Part shown: piece after piece, positions 8,797 to 17,747 of the stretch
Layout of the letters: each line of letters opens with the position of its first letter
How positions within the stretch are numbered: the stretch's first letter is position 1
Assembly: GCA_025363655.1 (NCBI GenBank)
Contig: JANYDK010000053.1
Location: forward strand, 1 to 64,000
Direction: 5' to 3'
DNA from: Deltaproteobacteria bacterium
GTDB lineage: Bacteria > Myxococcota_A > Polyangia > Polyangiales > JADJMO01
DNA length: 64,000 bases
Translations under genes and position numbers: made by a program
The notes under the pieces: model-generated
Told to the model about the DNA's origin: nothing
What the model saw: only the letters and a program-made list of their open reading frames with translations
Databases searched by the model: none

Positions 8797-9783
8797 ATGT
8801 CGACTCGTGCTCGGTGCGTCCTGCCATTGGCCATCGCTTTCATCGGCTGCGGAGACTCGAATCCTTCGTCGAGCGGCAAAGACGGCGGCGACCCTGGCGG
8901 TGACGTAGCGCTCGACGCGGCGCTCGACTCGCCGGCTGGCAGCGACGGCTCACGCGACGTCGAGCCCGCGGCCTCCGCCGATGGCCCGGAGGCCGAGGCC
9001 TCGAGCGATTCCCAAAGCGACGTCCCGGTCGTCGCGACCGGCATCGACTTCCGCCAGTGGAAGCTCACGCTCCCCGTCGCCGACCCTGCGAGCGGTTGGG
9101 CGGCCGAGGTCACCGAGCCGACGCTCGAGCACTATTCGTCGCCACCGTGGTTTCTCTCTCGCGCTGAAGCGGGTGGGACGACCACGGTGTTTCGGTGTCC
9201 GGTCGACGGGACGAAGACGAGCAGCAGCACCAAGTTCGCCCGCACCGAGCTGCGCGAGATGAACACGTTCGTCTCCAAACCGGTGGCCGCCGATTGGAGC
9301 ATGAAGGACGGACACCAGCATCGAATGAAGCTCCTGCAGGGCATCACCGCGTTGACGCTGAAGCACGCTCATCAAGCGGTCGGGCAGATTCACGATCCGA
9401 ACAACGACGTCTTCATGTTGGAGGCCGTCGGCAACAACGATGGGAAGGGCATTCGCTCCGACTCCTTCCAGCTCACGGCCAAATTCGACGACGCGACCGT
9501 CAAGCTGCCCATCGGCCTCACCGCGTCGCCGCCGCTCTCCATTCCGCTCGGCGCGCGCTTCTCGCTCGAGGTGCTCGTCGACGGCGCGGGCAAGGTGACC
9601 GTCACGGTCGGCTACGGCGGGCGCGACTACGTGGTCAGCAACTCGACGTGGAAGGTGGCCGATCCCACGCACGTCTATTTCAAGGCCGGCAACTACATCC
9701 AATCGAACGTCGTCGACTATGGCGAAGCTCCCGGCGACTTCTCGGAGGTGGTCATCGACAGCCTCACGGTCACGCACTCGTGA
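8797..9783 (+). CDS. Polysaccharide lyase family 7 (alginate-lyase-like) lipoprotein
   Basis: A 328-residue lipoprotein (signal ending AFIGC, then an Asp/Ser/Ala-rich linker to about residue 75). The catalytic jelly-roll has all three PL7 signatures: ARTELREM (RTELR), GQIHDP (QIH) and YFKAGNYIQ. PL7 enzymes cleave alginate or related polyuronates by beta-elimination using the His of QIH and the Tyr of YFKxGxY. In the family, QIH rather than QVH is usually linked to guluronate-containing blocks. That is established for other members and only inferred here. It is probably displayed on the cell surface to feed on or remodel polyuronate. It converges with the TonB-dependent receptor gene 51 bases downstream. 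Confidence 0.85.
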   Translation: MSTRARCVLPLAIAFIGCGDSNPSSSGKDGGDPGGDVALDAALDSPAGSDGSRDVEPAASADGPEAEASSDSQSDVPVVATGIDFRQWKLTLPVADPASGWAAEVTEPTLEHYSSPPWFLSRAEAGGTTTVFRCPVDGTKTSSSTKFARTELREMNTFVSKPVAADWSMKDGHQHRMKLLQGITALTLKHAHQAVGQIHDPNNDVFMLEAVGNNDGKGIRSDSFQLTAKFDDATVKLPIGLTASPPLSIPLGARFSLEVLVDGAGKVTVTVGYGGRDYVVSNSTWKVADPTHVYFKAGNYIQSNVVDYGEAPGDFSEVVIDSLTVTHS

Positions 9784-9834
9784 CACGACGCGACGATCGG
9801 ACGGACATCGTGCTTTTCTTTGCGATGCGCTCGA

Positions 9835-11757
9835 CTAATACCCCGCCTCGACCCCCACGCTCGGTAGGGTCAGCACGGGATTCCACGTCGTCACGATACC
9901 TTGCGTCGTCTGCACCGCAGAGGCTGCCTCGCGCGACAGCGTCGCGTTGAACCACTCGGCAGTCAGCGCGAGGTAGCCGCCCGACGCATAGGTCCAGCGC
10001 TTTTCGAAGCGCACATCGAGGCGCGCGAAGGAGGGCAGTCGCACGAACTCGACGCCGGTGGGACGGCAGTCTCCCGGGAGACATCGCACCCAGTCCATGC
10101 GGCCAGTCTCGAAGAAGAAGCGCGCGCCGATGCGGAATCCGTCGCCGAGGTCGTAGCCGGCCGCCGCCGAGAGGACGTGCGTTCGGTCGTAATTCGACAG
10201 AAATTTCGGACCGTCGGTGGTGCGCTCGGCGCGAGAGAGGGTGTAGGAGACGAGTCCGCCGAGGCGCTCGGTGAAGTCCCGGCGCAGGAAGACCTCGAGG
10301 CCGTAGTTGCGGCCGTCGAAGCGGTGACGGCGTTCGAGGGCGATCGGTCCACCGGCGATGTAGTAGGCATACTCGCCACGCATGATCGACGCGAAGGCGG
10401 TGGCCTTGAGGAGCATGTGCGAGGGGAGGGTGAGCTCGAGGGTCTCCGAGGCCTGATAGGCAGTTTGCGGCAACGCCAGTGGCCCGCCCGACACCTGGCC
10501 GGGCACGGCAATTTCGGCGGTTGGCGCCTGGTGAGCGATGCCGAAAGCGGATATCCAGGCGACGCCGTCCGAGAGACGCGCGCGGGTGGCGAAGCGTGGA
10601 TCGAGGCCGAGGAACTCCTCGCCGCGCACGCGCATGGCGTCGAAGCGGAGGCCGGGCACAACTTGCACGCCGTGGCCGAGACGACCGACGAGATCCATCC
10701 ATGCGCCGCTGTAGAGATCGGTGCGCGCGGGGCGCTCGCTCGGGAAGGCGTGTTCTGCTTCGTAGCGATCGAACCCCAGATCGGCGCCGTACCGGACACG
10801 GAGGCGCGAAGAGACTCGCTCGTCTCCCTCCATGCGCCAGCGCCATCCACGTGACTTCGTCGCGGTGGAGATCGGGAGGTCTTCGGGCGCGCTGAGTACG
10901 CGATCGTCGGCGAAGGTGACGCCGACGCGCATGGACCGGCCCTCTTCACGGTGATCCCAACGGAGGTCGACGCGGTGGAACTGGACGTCGAAGAGCGTGC
11001 GCCCGAGCGCCTTGTTTTCCAGGTGGTCGTAGCCCCCGAAGGAGAAGAGCGACAGTCGGTCGTGCGGGGTGAGCGAATAGGCAATGCGCGCTTGGTAATC
11101 CCAATAGCCAAGGCCGTAGTCGGGAGCGACGAGTGAGAGGAGCGCGCCCGTATACCCATATCTACCGCCGACGAGGACGCTGCCTTTCCCGTCGGCGAAC
11201 GGTTGCTCGACGGCGCCGCCGGCATCGAAGATGCGCGCCTGAACCTCGGCCCGTCCCTTGGCGCTCGGCGTGGTGGTCTCGCCGGCGATCACCCCGCCGA
11301 CGTACCGTCCAAAGCTGGCGGGATACGCCGATGGATAGAGGTCGACGCGGCTGACCAAGAGCGGCGGAAGCACGCTCGGCCCGGCGCCGACGTGGAAGAG
11401 GAGGGGGACGCGGACGCCGTCGATCGAATAGCCGACGTCGCCGGGCGGTGCTCCGCGGACGAAGAAATAGGGGATTCCCGAGACGATGGGCGAGACGCCG
11501 GGGAGGGTCTCGACCACGCGAAAAGGATCGCCGAAGGCGCCGGGGATGAACCGCGTTTCTTCGCGCGGCACGTGCGTCGAGCCCAGCTCTTCACGTTCTT
11601 CGCGCTCGTTGCCGACGACGGTGATCTCGGCAGGCGGGGGCGGCTCGGCGGCGGAGGCGATGCGGCTGAGCAGCCCCATCGTCACGAAGGTCGTCAACGT
11701 CGTTAGCGCCGTGGAGGCGCGTCTAGGATGGTTTCGCAACTTCGTCAGCGGCGACAC
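9835..11757 (-). CDS. TonB-dependent outer-membrane receptor
   Basis: A 640-residue protein. A signal region ends near SAAEPP, followed directly by a TonB-box-like EITVVG. The plug domain (about residues 55-155) contains typical segments such as YFFVRGAPPGDVGYSIDGV and SFGRYVGGVI. A beta-barrel follows to the C terminus, ending in an aromatic residue (VGVEAGY). Receptors of this type import siderophores, cobalamin or oligosaccharides using the proton motive force. At 640 residues it is on the short side. It lies 63 bases downstream of the metallo-hydrolase gene on the same strand, and the alginate-lyase-like gene converges on it. Substrate is not determined. Confidence 0.85.
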   Translation of the reverse strand: MSPLTKLRNHPRRASTALTTLTTFVTMGLLSRIASAAEPPPPAEITVVGNEREEREELGSTHVPREETRFIPGAFGDPFRVVETLPGVSPIVSGIPYFFVRGAPPGDVGYSIDGVRVPLLFHVGAGPSVLPPLLVSRVDLYPSAYPASFGRYVGGVIAGETTTPSAKGRAEVQARIFDAGGAVEQPFADGKGSVLVGGRYGYTGALLSLVAPDYGLGYWDYQARIAYSLTPHDRLSLFSFGGYDHLENKALGRTLFDVQFHRVDLRWDHREEGRSMRVGVTFADDRVLSAPEDLPISTATKSRGWRWRMEGDERVSSRLRVRYGADLGFDRYEAEHAFPSERPARTDLYSGAWMDLVGRLGHGVQVVPGLRFDAMRVRGEEFLGLDPRFATRARLSDGVAWISAFGIAHQAPTAEIAVPGQVSGGPLALPQTAYQASETLELTLPSHMLLKATAFASIMRGEYAYYIAGGPIALERRHRFDGRNYGLEVFLRRDFTERLGGLVSYTLSRAERTTDGPKFLSNYDRTHVLSAAAGYDLGDGFRIGARFFFETGRMDWVRCLPGDCRPTGVEFVRLPSFARLDVRFEKRWTYASGGYLALTAEWFNATLSREAASAVQTTQGIVTTWNPVLTLPSVGVEAGY

Positions 11758-11820
11758 TCAGACCACTTGGCGCACTCGAGCCCGGACGTCTCGTCGATAG
11801 TGCTTCGACGTTGTGCGCGC

Positions 11821-12840
11821 TCACCACTTCGGCATGCGGGCGAAGGCGCGCGCGTCGTGCGCCGGAACGAGGATCATTTCAGGGAATTGCAAGGCGATTG
11901 CGTCCATCTGCAGCAACGCGTCGCGCACCGCGGGCGGGTCGACGTCGCCGAGCGTGCGTTGCAACCATGGACGCTCTTCGCGCTCGGTGATGCCCTCGGT
12001 CTGCCACGCGAGGTCGCCGACGAAGGCGTAGCGCGTGCCCGACGAAGCACCGATCGCGGGCAGTGTGACGAAGACGATCACCGAGCCGGGCGTGTGCCCG
12101 GGCGCGGGGACGACGACGATCGATCCATCGCCGTAGAGGTCGTGGCTCGAGGGAAAGCCGAGGTACGGTCCTCCGCGGAACTCGTACTCTTCGAAGCGCG
12201 CGCCCGCGTCTTTGCCGGCGCGCGCGACCACCGTGAGGAAGCCGCCCTCGTCGATGAACTTGCGCTCTACCGCGTTGACGAGCACTGGCGTACCCGAAAA
12301 ATCAGGCACGCCGCTCACGTGATCCCAATGCGCATGGGTGAGGAGAATGCCTCTCAGCTTCTTTCGATCGTAACCGGCGGCGTCGAGCTGATCGGCCGCC
12401 GGGACGCCTTTCGCGTAGCTGGTGACGGCGCGGAAGAAGAACGGCATCGACTTGAAGTGCGCATCGACGTCTCGGCCGAAGCCGGTGTCGATGAGCACGT
12501 CGCCGCGCGGATGACGCACCAGCGCCGCCGCCATCGAGAAATCGCGCTTGTCGAAGAATGAACCACCGCGATAGGCGAAGGCCGCGCTGCGATGGGTGAC
12601 CCCGGTGGGTAGGTAGAAGATGGCCATGTCCGACGGCGGGGAGGCCGTGGGCATACTCCCGGCGAAGGGCGCAGGAGCTGGGAGTGGCGAGGCGACGAAG
12701 GTAGAGAGGAGGAGGCCGGCGAGAAGGACGGACGCCGCGAGGACGAAGAGCAGCGCACGCTTCCAACGGCGCGCACGCGACTTGGCGGCGACGAAGGCGA
12801 GCCCCAGGGCGACGATGACGAGCAGCGTGGGAATGAGCAC
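11821..12840 (-). CDS. Metallo-beta-lactamase-fold hydrolase, membrane-anchored
   Basis: A 339-residue protein with one N-terminal membrane segment at the start (LIPTLLVIVALGLAFVAA) and a second (ALLFVLAASVLLAGLLL), then an MBL domain. Seen: GDVLIDTGFG, the zinc motif THAHWDH (HxHxDH), PAPGHTPGS supplying the next His, FVGDLAWQ with the bridging Asp, and a final His in PAHDARAF. The set is complete, so an active dinuclear enzyme is likely. Its sequence style resembles lactonase-type members, but the true substrate (lactone, thioester, phosphodiester) cannot be told. It is divergent from the serine hydrolase-NamZ gene with 30 bases between starts and upstream of the TonB receptor gene. Confidence 0.8.
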   Translation of the reverse strand: MLIPTLLVIVALGLAFVAAKSRARRWKRALLFVLAASVLLAGLLLSTFVASPLPAPAPFAGSMPTASPPSDMAIFYLPTGVTHRSAAFAYRGGSFFDKRDFSMAAALVRHPRGDVLIDTGFGRDVDAHFKSMPFFFRAVTSYAKGVPAADQLDAAGYDRKKLRGILLTHAHWDHVSGVPDFSGTPVLVNAVERKFIDEGGFLTVVARAGKDAGARFEEYEFRGGPYLGFPSSHDLYGDGSIVVVPAPGHTPGSVIVFVTLPAIGASSGTRYAFVGDLAWQTEGITEREERPWLQRTLGDVDPPAVRDALLQMDAIALQFPEMILVPAHDARAFARMPKW

Positions 12841-12870
12841 GATGGGCCCGACAGTTTAGGGCTGTTCGGG

Positions 12871-15267
12871 ATGGCGAACAGGTGTGATCGCACGCGTCCT
12901 CGAAGGCGTACCATCGGCGCCGTGGTCCGTCGGCGACTCCCCGCGCTGCTTTTGGCGCTCGCGTTCACGTCTTGCGCGAAGCATTCGAGCCCGCCGCCGA
13001 GCGCGGATTCGGGTGCGCAGCCGTCGCCGTCGCCGTCGCCGTCGATGGCGTCGCCGCCGGTGCCCGTGTCTATGAGTGTGAGCGCGGGCACGCAGGCCGT
13101 CTCGCCAAGCCTTCCGCCCAAACTCCTCGAGCCTTCGCTCGAAGTCATCGATCGCGTCGTCGACCGAGCCATCGCGCGCGGGGACGTCCCCGGCGCGGTC
13201 GTCGAGATCTGGCTTCACGATCGACTCATCCATCGAAAGGCCTATGGCGAGCGGCGCGTGTCCCCGAATCACGCCCCGATGGCCGCCGACACCGTGTTCG
13301 ATCTCGCCTCGCTGACGAAGCCCATCGCGACGGCGATGTCGATTCACGTTCTCGTCTCGGAGAAGCGATTGGCGCTCGGCGATCGCGCACGAAAGTATCT
13401 CCCCGAGCTCGGCGAAGAGCAGGGGGCGATCACGATCGAGCAATTGCTCCTTCATACGTCGGGTCTGCCGGCGGGTGCCGGGCTCTCGGCATTCGAACGA
13501 GGCGAGGCCGTCGCCGTGCAGAAGATCGGTGCGTTGAAGCTCAGTGGTGAGCCGGGGACGGTCTACAAGTACAGCGACGTCGGCTACGTCTTGCTCGGCG
13601 CGATCGTCTCACGCGTCGCCGGTGAGCCGCTGGATTCGTTCGCCGACAAGCGTATCTTCGTGCCCCTCGGCCTCCACGACACCGCCTTCAAGCCTGCGCC
13701 CGAGCTCGTCGTTCGCGCGGCGCCGACGTGTCGCGATGGGCTCTTCCTCGAAGGCGTGGTGCACGATCCGATCGCCAGCGCGCTCTCCGGCGTCGCAGGA
13801 AATGCCGGACTTTTCTCGACTGCCGACGATCTCGCCACCTTCGCGCGGATGATGCTGCACGGCGGCGCGCTCGGCGCAGTGCGCGTCCTCCCGGAGGCGT
13901 CGGTCGCGCTCATGACCAAGGCGGTGGAGGTGCCGGGCGCGCGACGCACGCTCGGCTGGGACGCATATGGCACTAGCGGGTATGGGCATACCGGCTTCAC
14001 CGGTACTTCGCTGTCGGTCGATCCCGTCGCGGGCTCGATCGTCATCCTGCTCACCAGTCGCACGCACCCCGACGACAAGAAGGGTGACGTGAAGGAGCTT
14101 CGCAAAGAGCTCGCGGCGGTGTCGGCGGCAACGCTCGCGTCGGCGACCGTGCTCACCGGGATCGACGTCCTCGAGCACGACGGCTTCGCACGCTTCGCCG
14201 GAAAAAAGGTGGCGCTCGTGACCAACCGGAGCGCGGTCGATCACGCCGGCAAAAGGACCATCGACGTGCTGCGCGGGGCAGGGGTGAAGCTGGTGGCGCT
14301 CCTCACCCCGGAGCACGGGCTCGACGCCAAGGCCGATGAATTCGTCGCCGACGGTGTCGACGCCGCCACCGGTTTGCCGATCAAGAGCCTTTACGGCGCC
14401 AATGGCAAGAAGCCAGTCGCCTCCGACTTGGAGGGCGCCGAGGTCATCGTCTTCGATCTGCAGGACGCAGGCGTCCGCTTCTACACGTATGAAACGACCC
14501 TCGGGCTGGTGCTCGAGAGCGCGAAGGAGCTCGGCCTGCCGCTGGTGGTGCTCGATCGCCCGAACCCGGTGGGTGGCGCCGTCGAGGGGCCGCTGCTCGA
14601 CGAAGGGAAGACTTCCTTCACCGCCTATCACCGCACGCCGATTCGACACGGCATGACCCTCGGCGAGCTCGCGCGCTTCTTCAACGGCGAGCGCGAGATC
14701 GGCGCGAGCCTGGAAATAGTGCCGATGCGTGGCTACCGACGCGACATGCTCTTCGCCGACACGCTGCTTGCGTGGGTCGCCCCCTCACCGAACTTGCGCA
14801 CCGACGTCGAGGCGCTGCTCTATCCTGGTGTCGCGCTCCTGGAAGGGACGAACGTCAGCGTCGGCCGCGGAACGAGCAACCCCTTCGAGGTGATCGGCGC
14901 GCCTTTCATCGAGGGTGAGAAGCTGGCGAAGCATCTGAACGGTCTCGGACTGCCTGGAGTCTCGTTTCAGGCGACACGCTTCACGCCGACGTCGAGCACT
15001 CATCATGGTGTCGAGTGTGGAGGCGTCGCGATCACGGTGACGAATGCCAAGTGGGTGGCACCCGTACGGCTCGGCGTCGCGCTGGCGCTGGCGCTGGAGG
15101 CGCTCTATCCGAAAGACTGGCAGACGAAGAATTTGCCAGCGATCGTCGGCAATGCCGCGACGGTGGCGGCGATTTTGCGGGGGGATTCGCTGGAGTCGAT
15201 CGTTGCGTCGTGGAAGAAAGACGAAGTGGAGTTCGAGGCGCGGCGGCGGGGGTATTTGGTGTATTGA
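12871..15267 (+). CDS. Serine hydrolase (AmiE/beta-lactamase family) fused to NamZ-type exo-muramidase (DUF1343)
   Basis: A 798-residue lipoprotein-like protein (hydrophobic LPALLLALAFTSC). A GTG at 12922 would give a shorter signal and is a serious alternative start. Residues about 95-420 are a penicillin-binding-like serine hydrolase with SxxK (SLTK, Ser147 and Lys150), a YSD tyrosine motif (Tyr234) and GHTG as the third motif. Residues about 428-798 match DUF1343/NamZ: GIDVL, LLTPEHGL, FDLQDAGVRFYTYETT and VLDRPNPVGG. NamZ removes N-acetylmuramate from the non-reducing end of peptidoglycan fragments. In Bacillus, namZ sits in an operon with amiE, a beta-lactamase-fold muramyl amidase, and nagZ. 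A fusion of the amidase-like and NamZ domains would couple two wall-recycling steps in one envelope protein; this is inference. Confidence 0.85.
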   Translation: MANRCDRTRPRRRTIGAVVRRRLPALLLALAFTSCAKHSSPPPSADSGAQPSPSPSPSMASPPVPVSMSVSAGTQAVSPSLPPKLLEPSLEVIDRVVDRAIARGDVPGAVVEIWLHDRLIHRKAYGERRVSPNHAPMAADTVFDLASLTKPIATAMSIHVLVSEKRLALGDRARKYLPELGEEQGAITIEQLLLHTSGLPAGAGLSAFERGEAVAVQKIGALKLSGEPGTVYKYSDVGYVLLGAIVSRVAGEPLDSFADKRIFVPLGLHDTAFKPAPELVVRAAPTCRDGLFLEGVVHDPIASALSGVAGNAGLFSTADDLATFARMMLHGGALGAVRVLPEASVALMTKAVEVPGARRTLGWDAYGTSGYGHTGFTGTSLSVDPVAGSIVILLTSRTHPDDKKGDVKELRKELAAVSAATLASATVLTGIDVLEHDGFARFAGKKVALVTNRSAVDHAGKRTIDVLRGAGVKLVALLTPEHGLDAKADEFVADGVDAATGLPIKSLYGANGKKPVASDLEGAEVIVFDLQDAGVRFYTYETTLGLVLESAKELGLPLVVLDRPNPVGGAVEGPLLDEGKTSFTAYHRTPIRHGMTLGELARFFNGEREIGASLEIVPMRGYRRDMLFADTLLAWVAPSPNLRTDVEALLYPGVALLEGTNVSVGRGTSNPFEVIGAPFIEGEKLAKHLNGLGLPGVSFQATRFTPTSSTHHGVECGGVAITVTNAKWVAPVRLGVALALALEALYPKDWQTKNLPAIVGNAATVAAILRGDSLESIVASWKKDEVEFEARRRGYLVY
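13021..13044 (+). repeat. Tandem 6-base repeat (CCGTCG x4)
   Basis: Four perfect copies in the linker just after the lipobox of the NamZ fusion, encoding Pro-Ser repeats. Copy number changes would lengthen or shorten the linker in frame. Confidence 0.8.
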
Positions 15268-15311
15268 AGCTCCCCAATCGTTGCCCGGAGTTTACGCCGA
15301 CGTGCCGGCCA

Positions 15312-15374
15312 CGGTTCGTCATCTCGCCGTACGCCAAGGGCGGCGTCGATGCGACGTCGTACGACACGACGCTT
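15312..15374 (+). pseudogene. Short relic of a phosphoesterase C terminus
   Basis: Read on the plus strand this 63-base stretch gives RFVISPYAKGGVDATSYDTT. It closely resembles the late conserved block of the bacterial phosphoesterase/acid phosphatase family (LxxISPYAKxGxVDHTxYDTTSIL). The intact member at 33612-35009 has LLIISPYAKPHYV at the equivalent place. Nothing recognisable flanks it. The sequence runs straight into the end of the oxidoreductase gene on the other strand. A chance match of this quality is unlikely, but the fragment is short. Confidence 0.5.
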
Positions 15375-15384
15375 CGAGCGCGAC

Positions 15385-16353
15385 TCACGCACACTGGAGA
15401 ATCGTCGACAGCGTCCACGCATTGTCCAAGCTCGCACGCTTGCGTGCCTCGACCTCGGCGCGCTCTCCCGTCGCGAGAATTCTCGCGAACGCCGCCAACT
15501 GCACGCGAAAGCCATTCTCCCGCGGCACCGGGACGGTCTCGTACGGAGCCTGCCAGTCGACGCTCCGCTTGATGCGATAACTCGGCTCCGATTCGCGATC
15601 GGTATGGTTGTGATAGTCGGTTTCGATCACTCCAGTGCTGCCGGCGATGATCGCGCGCCTGTGTACTGCGGTGCCGAAGCTGCAGCTGATTTGCGCGAAG
15701 GCGCCGTTTTCGTGCTCCAAAGTGGCGACCAAGGTGCGGTCGGTTCCCGCGGTCCACTGCGCTGCAGCGGTGATGCGTCTCGGCCTGGCGCCGAAGATTT
15801 GCCGGACGAAGCTGACGGGATAGCAGCCGGCGTCCCAGAGCGCGCCGCCCCCGAGGGTGGGGTCGAGGCGGATGTTGCCGGCATCGGCGATGGTGAAGCC
15901 GAAGGTCGCGAACATGGTGCGTAGCTCGCCGATTTCGCCGTTGCGCACGCGACGTTCGATCTCGAGCGTCTGCGGTTGGAACATGTAGGGGAAGGCTTCG
16001 AGGAGGACCACGCCGCGTGATTCGGCGGCGGCGAACATCGACGCTGCCTCGGGTTCACTCAGGGCCAAGGGCTTCTCGCAGAGGACGTGTTTTCCGGCAG
16101 TCGCCGCGGCGATGGACCACTGGGCGTGGAGGGCGTTGGGCAATGGGTTGTAAATGGCGTCGACGTCGCTGCCGTCGATCAACTCTTGGTAGCTACAGAC
16201 CCGGCCGATGCCGTGATCGCGCGCGAAGGCTTCCCCTCGGGCGCGATCACGACTGGCCACTGCCACCACCTCGACGCTCGGCACCTCTTTGGCGCCGACC
16301 ATGAACGAGCCAGCGATGCGTGCGGCGCCGAGGATGCCGATGCGAAGGGTCAC
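15385..16353 (-). CDS. Gfo/Idh/MocA family oxidoreductase
   Basis: A 322-residue cytoplasmic dehydrogenase of normal length. The Rossmann domain begins VTLRIGILGAARIAGSF (glycine-rich loop), followed by CEKPLALS, the conserved EKP motif that carries a catalytic lysine, and a C-terminal alpha/beta domain with DAGCYPVSF. Members use NAD(P) to oxidise or reduce sugars and related compounds. The GTG start overlaps the stop of the preceding lipoprotein gene as GTGA, which argues for translational coupling. Substrate unknown. Confidence 0.85.
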   Translation of the reverse strand: MTLRIGILGAARIAGSFMVGAKEVPSVEVVAVASRDRARGEAFARDHGIGRVCSYQELIDGSDVDAIYNPLPNALHAQWSIAAATAGKHVLCEKPLALSEPEAASMFAAAESRGVVLLEAFPYMFQPQTLEIERRVRNGEIGELRTMFATFGFTIADAGNIRLDPTLGGGALWDAGCYPVSFVRQIFGARPRRITAAAQWTAGTDRTLVATLEHENGAFAQISCSFGTAVHRRAIIAGSTGVIETDYHNHTDRESEPSYRIKRSVDWQAPYETVPVPRENGFRVQLAAFARILATGERAEVEARKRASLDNAWTLSTILQCA

Positions 16354-16829
16354 GGGCAGTGGCTCATGCTGCCGTCGCCGCCGTGTTGGCACTGGGCGCC
16401 GGCCGGGCAACTGCCTTCGCAGCAATAGACCGGCAAGAGCTCGCTGATGCACTTGCCGCTGACGCACCCGAGGCCGGGTGAGCAATCGCAGGCCGTCTTG
16501 CAGCCCGTCGCCGTGTCCTTGGTCGAGCCGGTGTCGTCCTTCGCGGTGTCGGTGACGACGTCGTCGGAGGTGTCGCTGGACGTGGTGGTGTCGTCCTTCG
16601 CGCTGTCGGTCGTCGTCGTCTCGGCCTTGTTGGTGTCGGCAGTCTCGTCCGACGCCGTGTCGGCCTTGCTGGTGTCGGCGCCGCTCGTGTCCGAGAGCTT
16701 GCCGGTGTCGAGGAGGCCGGAGTCGACGCCGGAGCCGCCGTCGTCCGAGCTCGAGCCACAACCGAGCGTCGCAACCGAGGAGACGGAGAAGATGAACAGC
16801 GCAAAAGGAAGGGCAAAGGGGGACTTCAT
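16350..16829 (-). CDS. Small Cys-rich lipoprotein with Asp/Thr/Ser linker
   Basis: A 159-residue lipoprotein (signal ending ATLGC). Residues about 30-110 are an extreme low-complexity linker of Asp, Thr, Ser, Lys and Ala. The last 48 residues form a compact domain with about ten cysteines (CKTACDCSPGLGCVSGKC, then CCEGSCPAGAQC), probably disulfide-bonded at the cell surface. No function known. It is the first gene of a two-gene unit with the oxidoreductase (GTGA overlap). Confidence 0.75.
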   Translation of the reverse strand: MKSPFALPFALFIFSVSSVATLGCGSSSDDGGSGVDSGLLDTGKLSDTSGADTSKADTASDETADTNKAETTTTDSAKDDTTTSSDTSDDVVTDTAKDDTGSTKDTATGCKTACDCSPGLGCVSGKCISELLPVYCCEGSCPAGAQCQHGGDGSMSHCP

Positions 16830-16995
16830 GCGGCGCAGCATAGCGCGACGCGTGCGGGCTCGCCCGTGGGTCGGTCATCGCGCCTGCACTTACGCTTGTC
16901 CGGCCAGCGTAGGCGGTCCCAAGGGTCGAAGAAGAGACCATACTCCGCGGTGAGAAAGTGTTCACAGTCGGGCCCGCGACGCGCATCATCGACGC

Positions 16996-17523
16996 ATGCG
17001 GTGCCTCGCCGTGGTGATTCTCGTCTTCGTTGGCTGCACGCCACCGCCTGATCCGGTGACCGCGCCGACGCCGAGTGAAAAGGTCGATGCAGATGCCGCG
17101 GACGCCGGTCACGTGCCGACGGTTGCGAAGGTCGAGGCCAGCGATGCGAAGGATGCGAGTGACGCAAGCCATGCGAGTGCTGCAACCGACGTGGTGACGA
17201 TCGACGCGCCCGTGGCAGTGGCCGACGTCGCCTCCGTTGCCGACGTGAAGGACGCGGCCGTCGCTCCGAAGGACGCAGGCGTCGCGCCGAAGAAGCCGAG
17301 CGCGTTCGCTCAGGCCGGCGAGGTCTGCGAGGAAGTGGGACAGCTCGGCGTCAGCGAAAAGAGCAAACCGTGTGCGCCTGGATTGGTCTGTTGCCGGCCG
17401 CCGCATGGGGCGCCGATGCCGATTGAGTATTCGTATTGCCAGGTGCCTTGCAAGAAGACCGCGCCGAAGGGTGGCGCGCAGTTCGGGTGTAGTGACGGGT
17501 GTCCTTGGGCGAATTTGCCCTGA
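16996..17523 (+). CDS. Small Cys-rich lipoprotein
   Basis: A 175-residue lipoprotein (MRCLAVVILVFVGC). An Ala/Asp/Val/Lys-rich linker covers about residues 20-105, and a C-terminal 65-residue domain has eight cysteines (CEEVG, CAPGLVCC, CQVPCKK, CSDGCPW). The architecture matches the oppositely oriented neighbour at 16350-16829, with which it shares a 166-base divergent region, but the cysteine spacing differs. Function unknown. Confidence 0.75.
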   Translation: MRCLAVVILVFVGCTPPPDPVTAPTPSEKVDADAADAGHVPTVAKVEASDAKDASDASHASAATDVVTIDAPVAVADVASVADVKDAAVAPKDAGVAPKKPSAFAQAGEVCEEVGQLGVSEKSKPCAPGLVCCRPPHGAPMPIEYSYCQVPCKKTAPKGGAQFGCSDGCPWANLP

Positions 17524-17537
17524 AGTTCCCCGCTTGC

Positions 17538-17747
17538 ATGCCCATCGCCACCGCCGTGGGGGCGATCGTGAACGGCAAGAGGCGACTCGAAGGGATGACG
17601 CCGGCCCTCCGCACGCTCTTCCTGGATACGGGGAAGATTGCGGCCAACGCGCTGAAGACGAAGATTCGTAGCGAGGATGACGCTGCGTTCAAGCCCTCCC
17701 GTGCGCATCGAACCCGCGGCGCCGACGGGCTATCGTCGTTCCCATGA
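17538..17747 (+). CDS. Possible small protein or gene fragment
   Basis: A 69-residue frame beginning MPIATAVGAIVNG, with third-codon-position GC typical of real genes here through about residue 50 (GKIAANALKTKIRSEDDAAF). It overlaps the start of the next lipoprotein gene by four bases (ATGA). No Shine-Dalgarno site is evident. It may be the tail of a lost gene rather than a working one. I recognise no family. Confidence 0.3.
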   Translation: MPIATAVGAIVNGKRRLEGMTPALRTLFLDTGKIAANALKTKIRSEDDAAFKPSRAHRTRGADGLSSFP

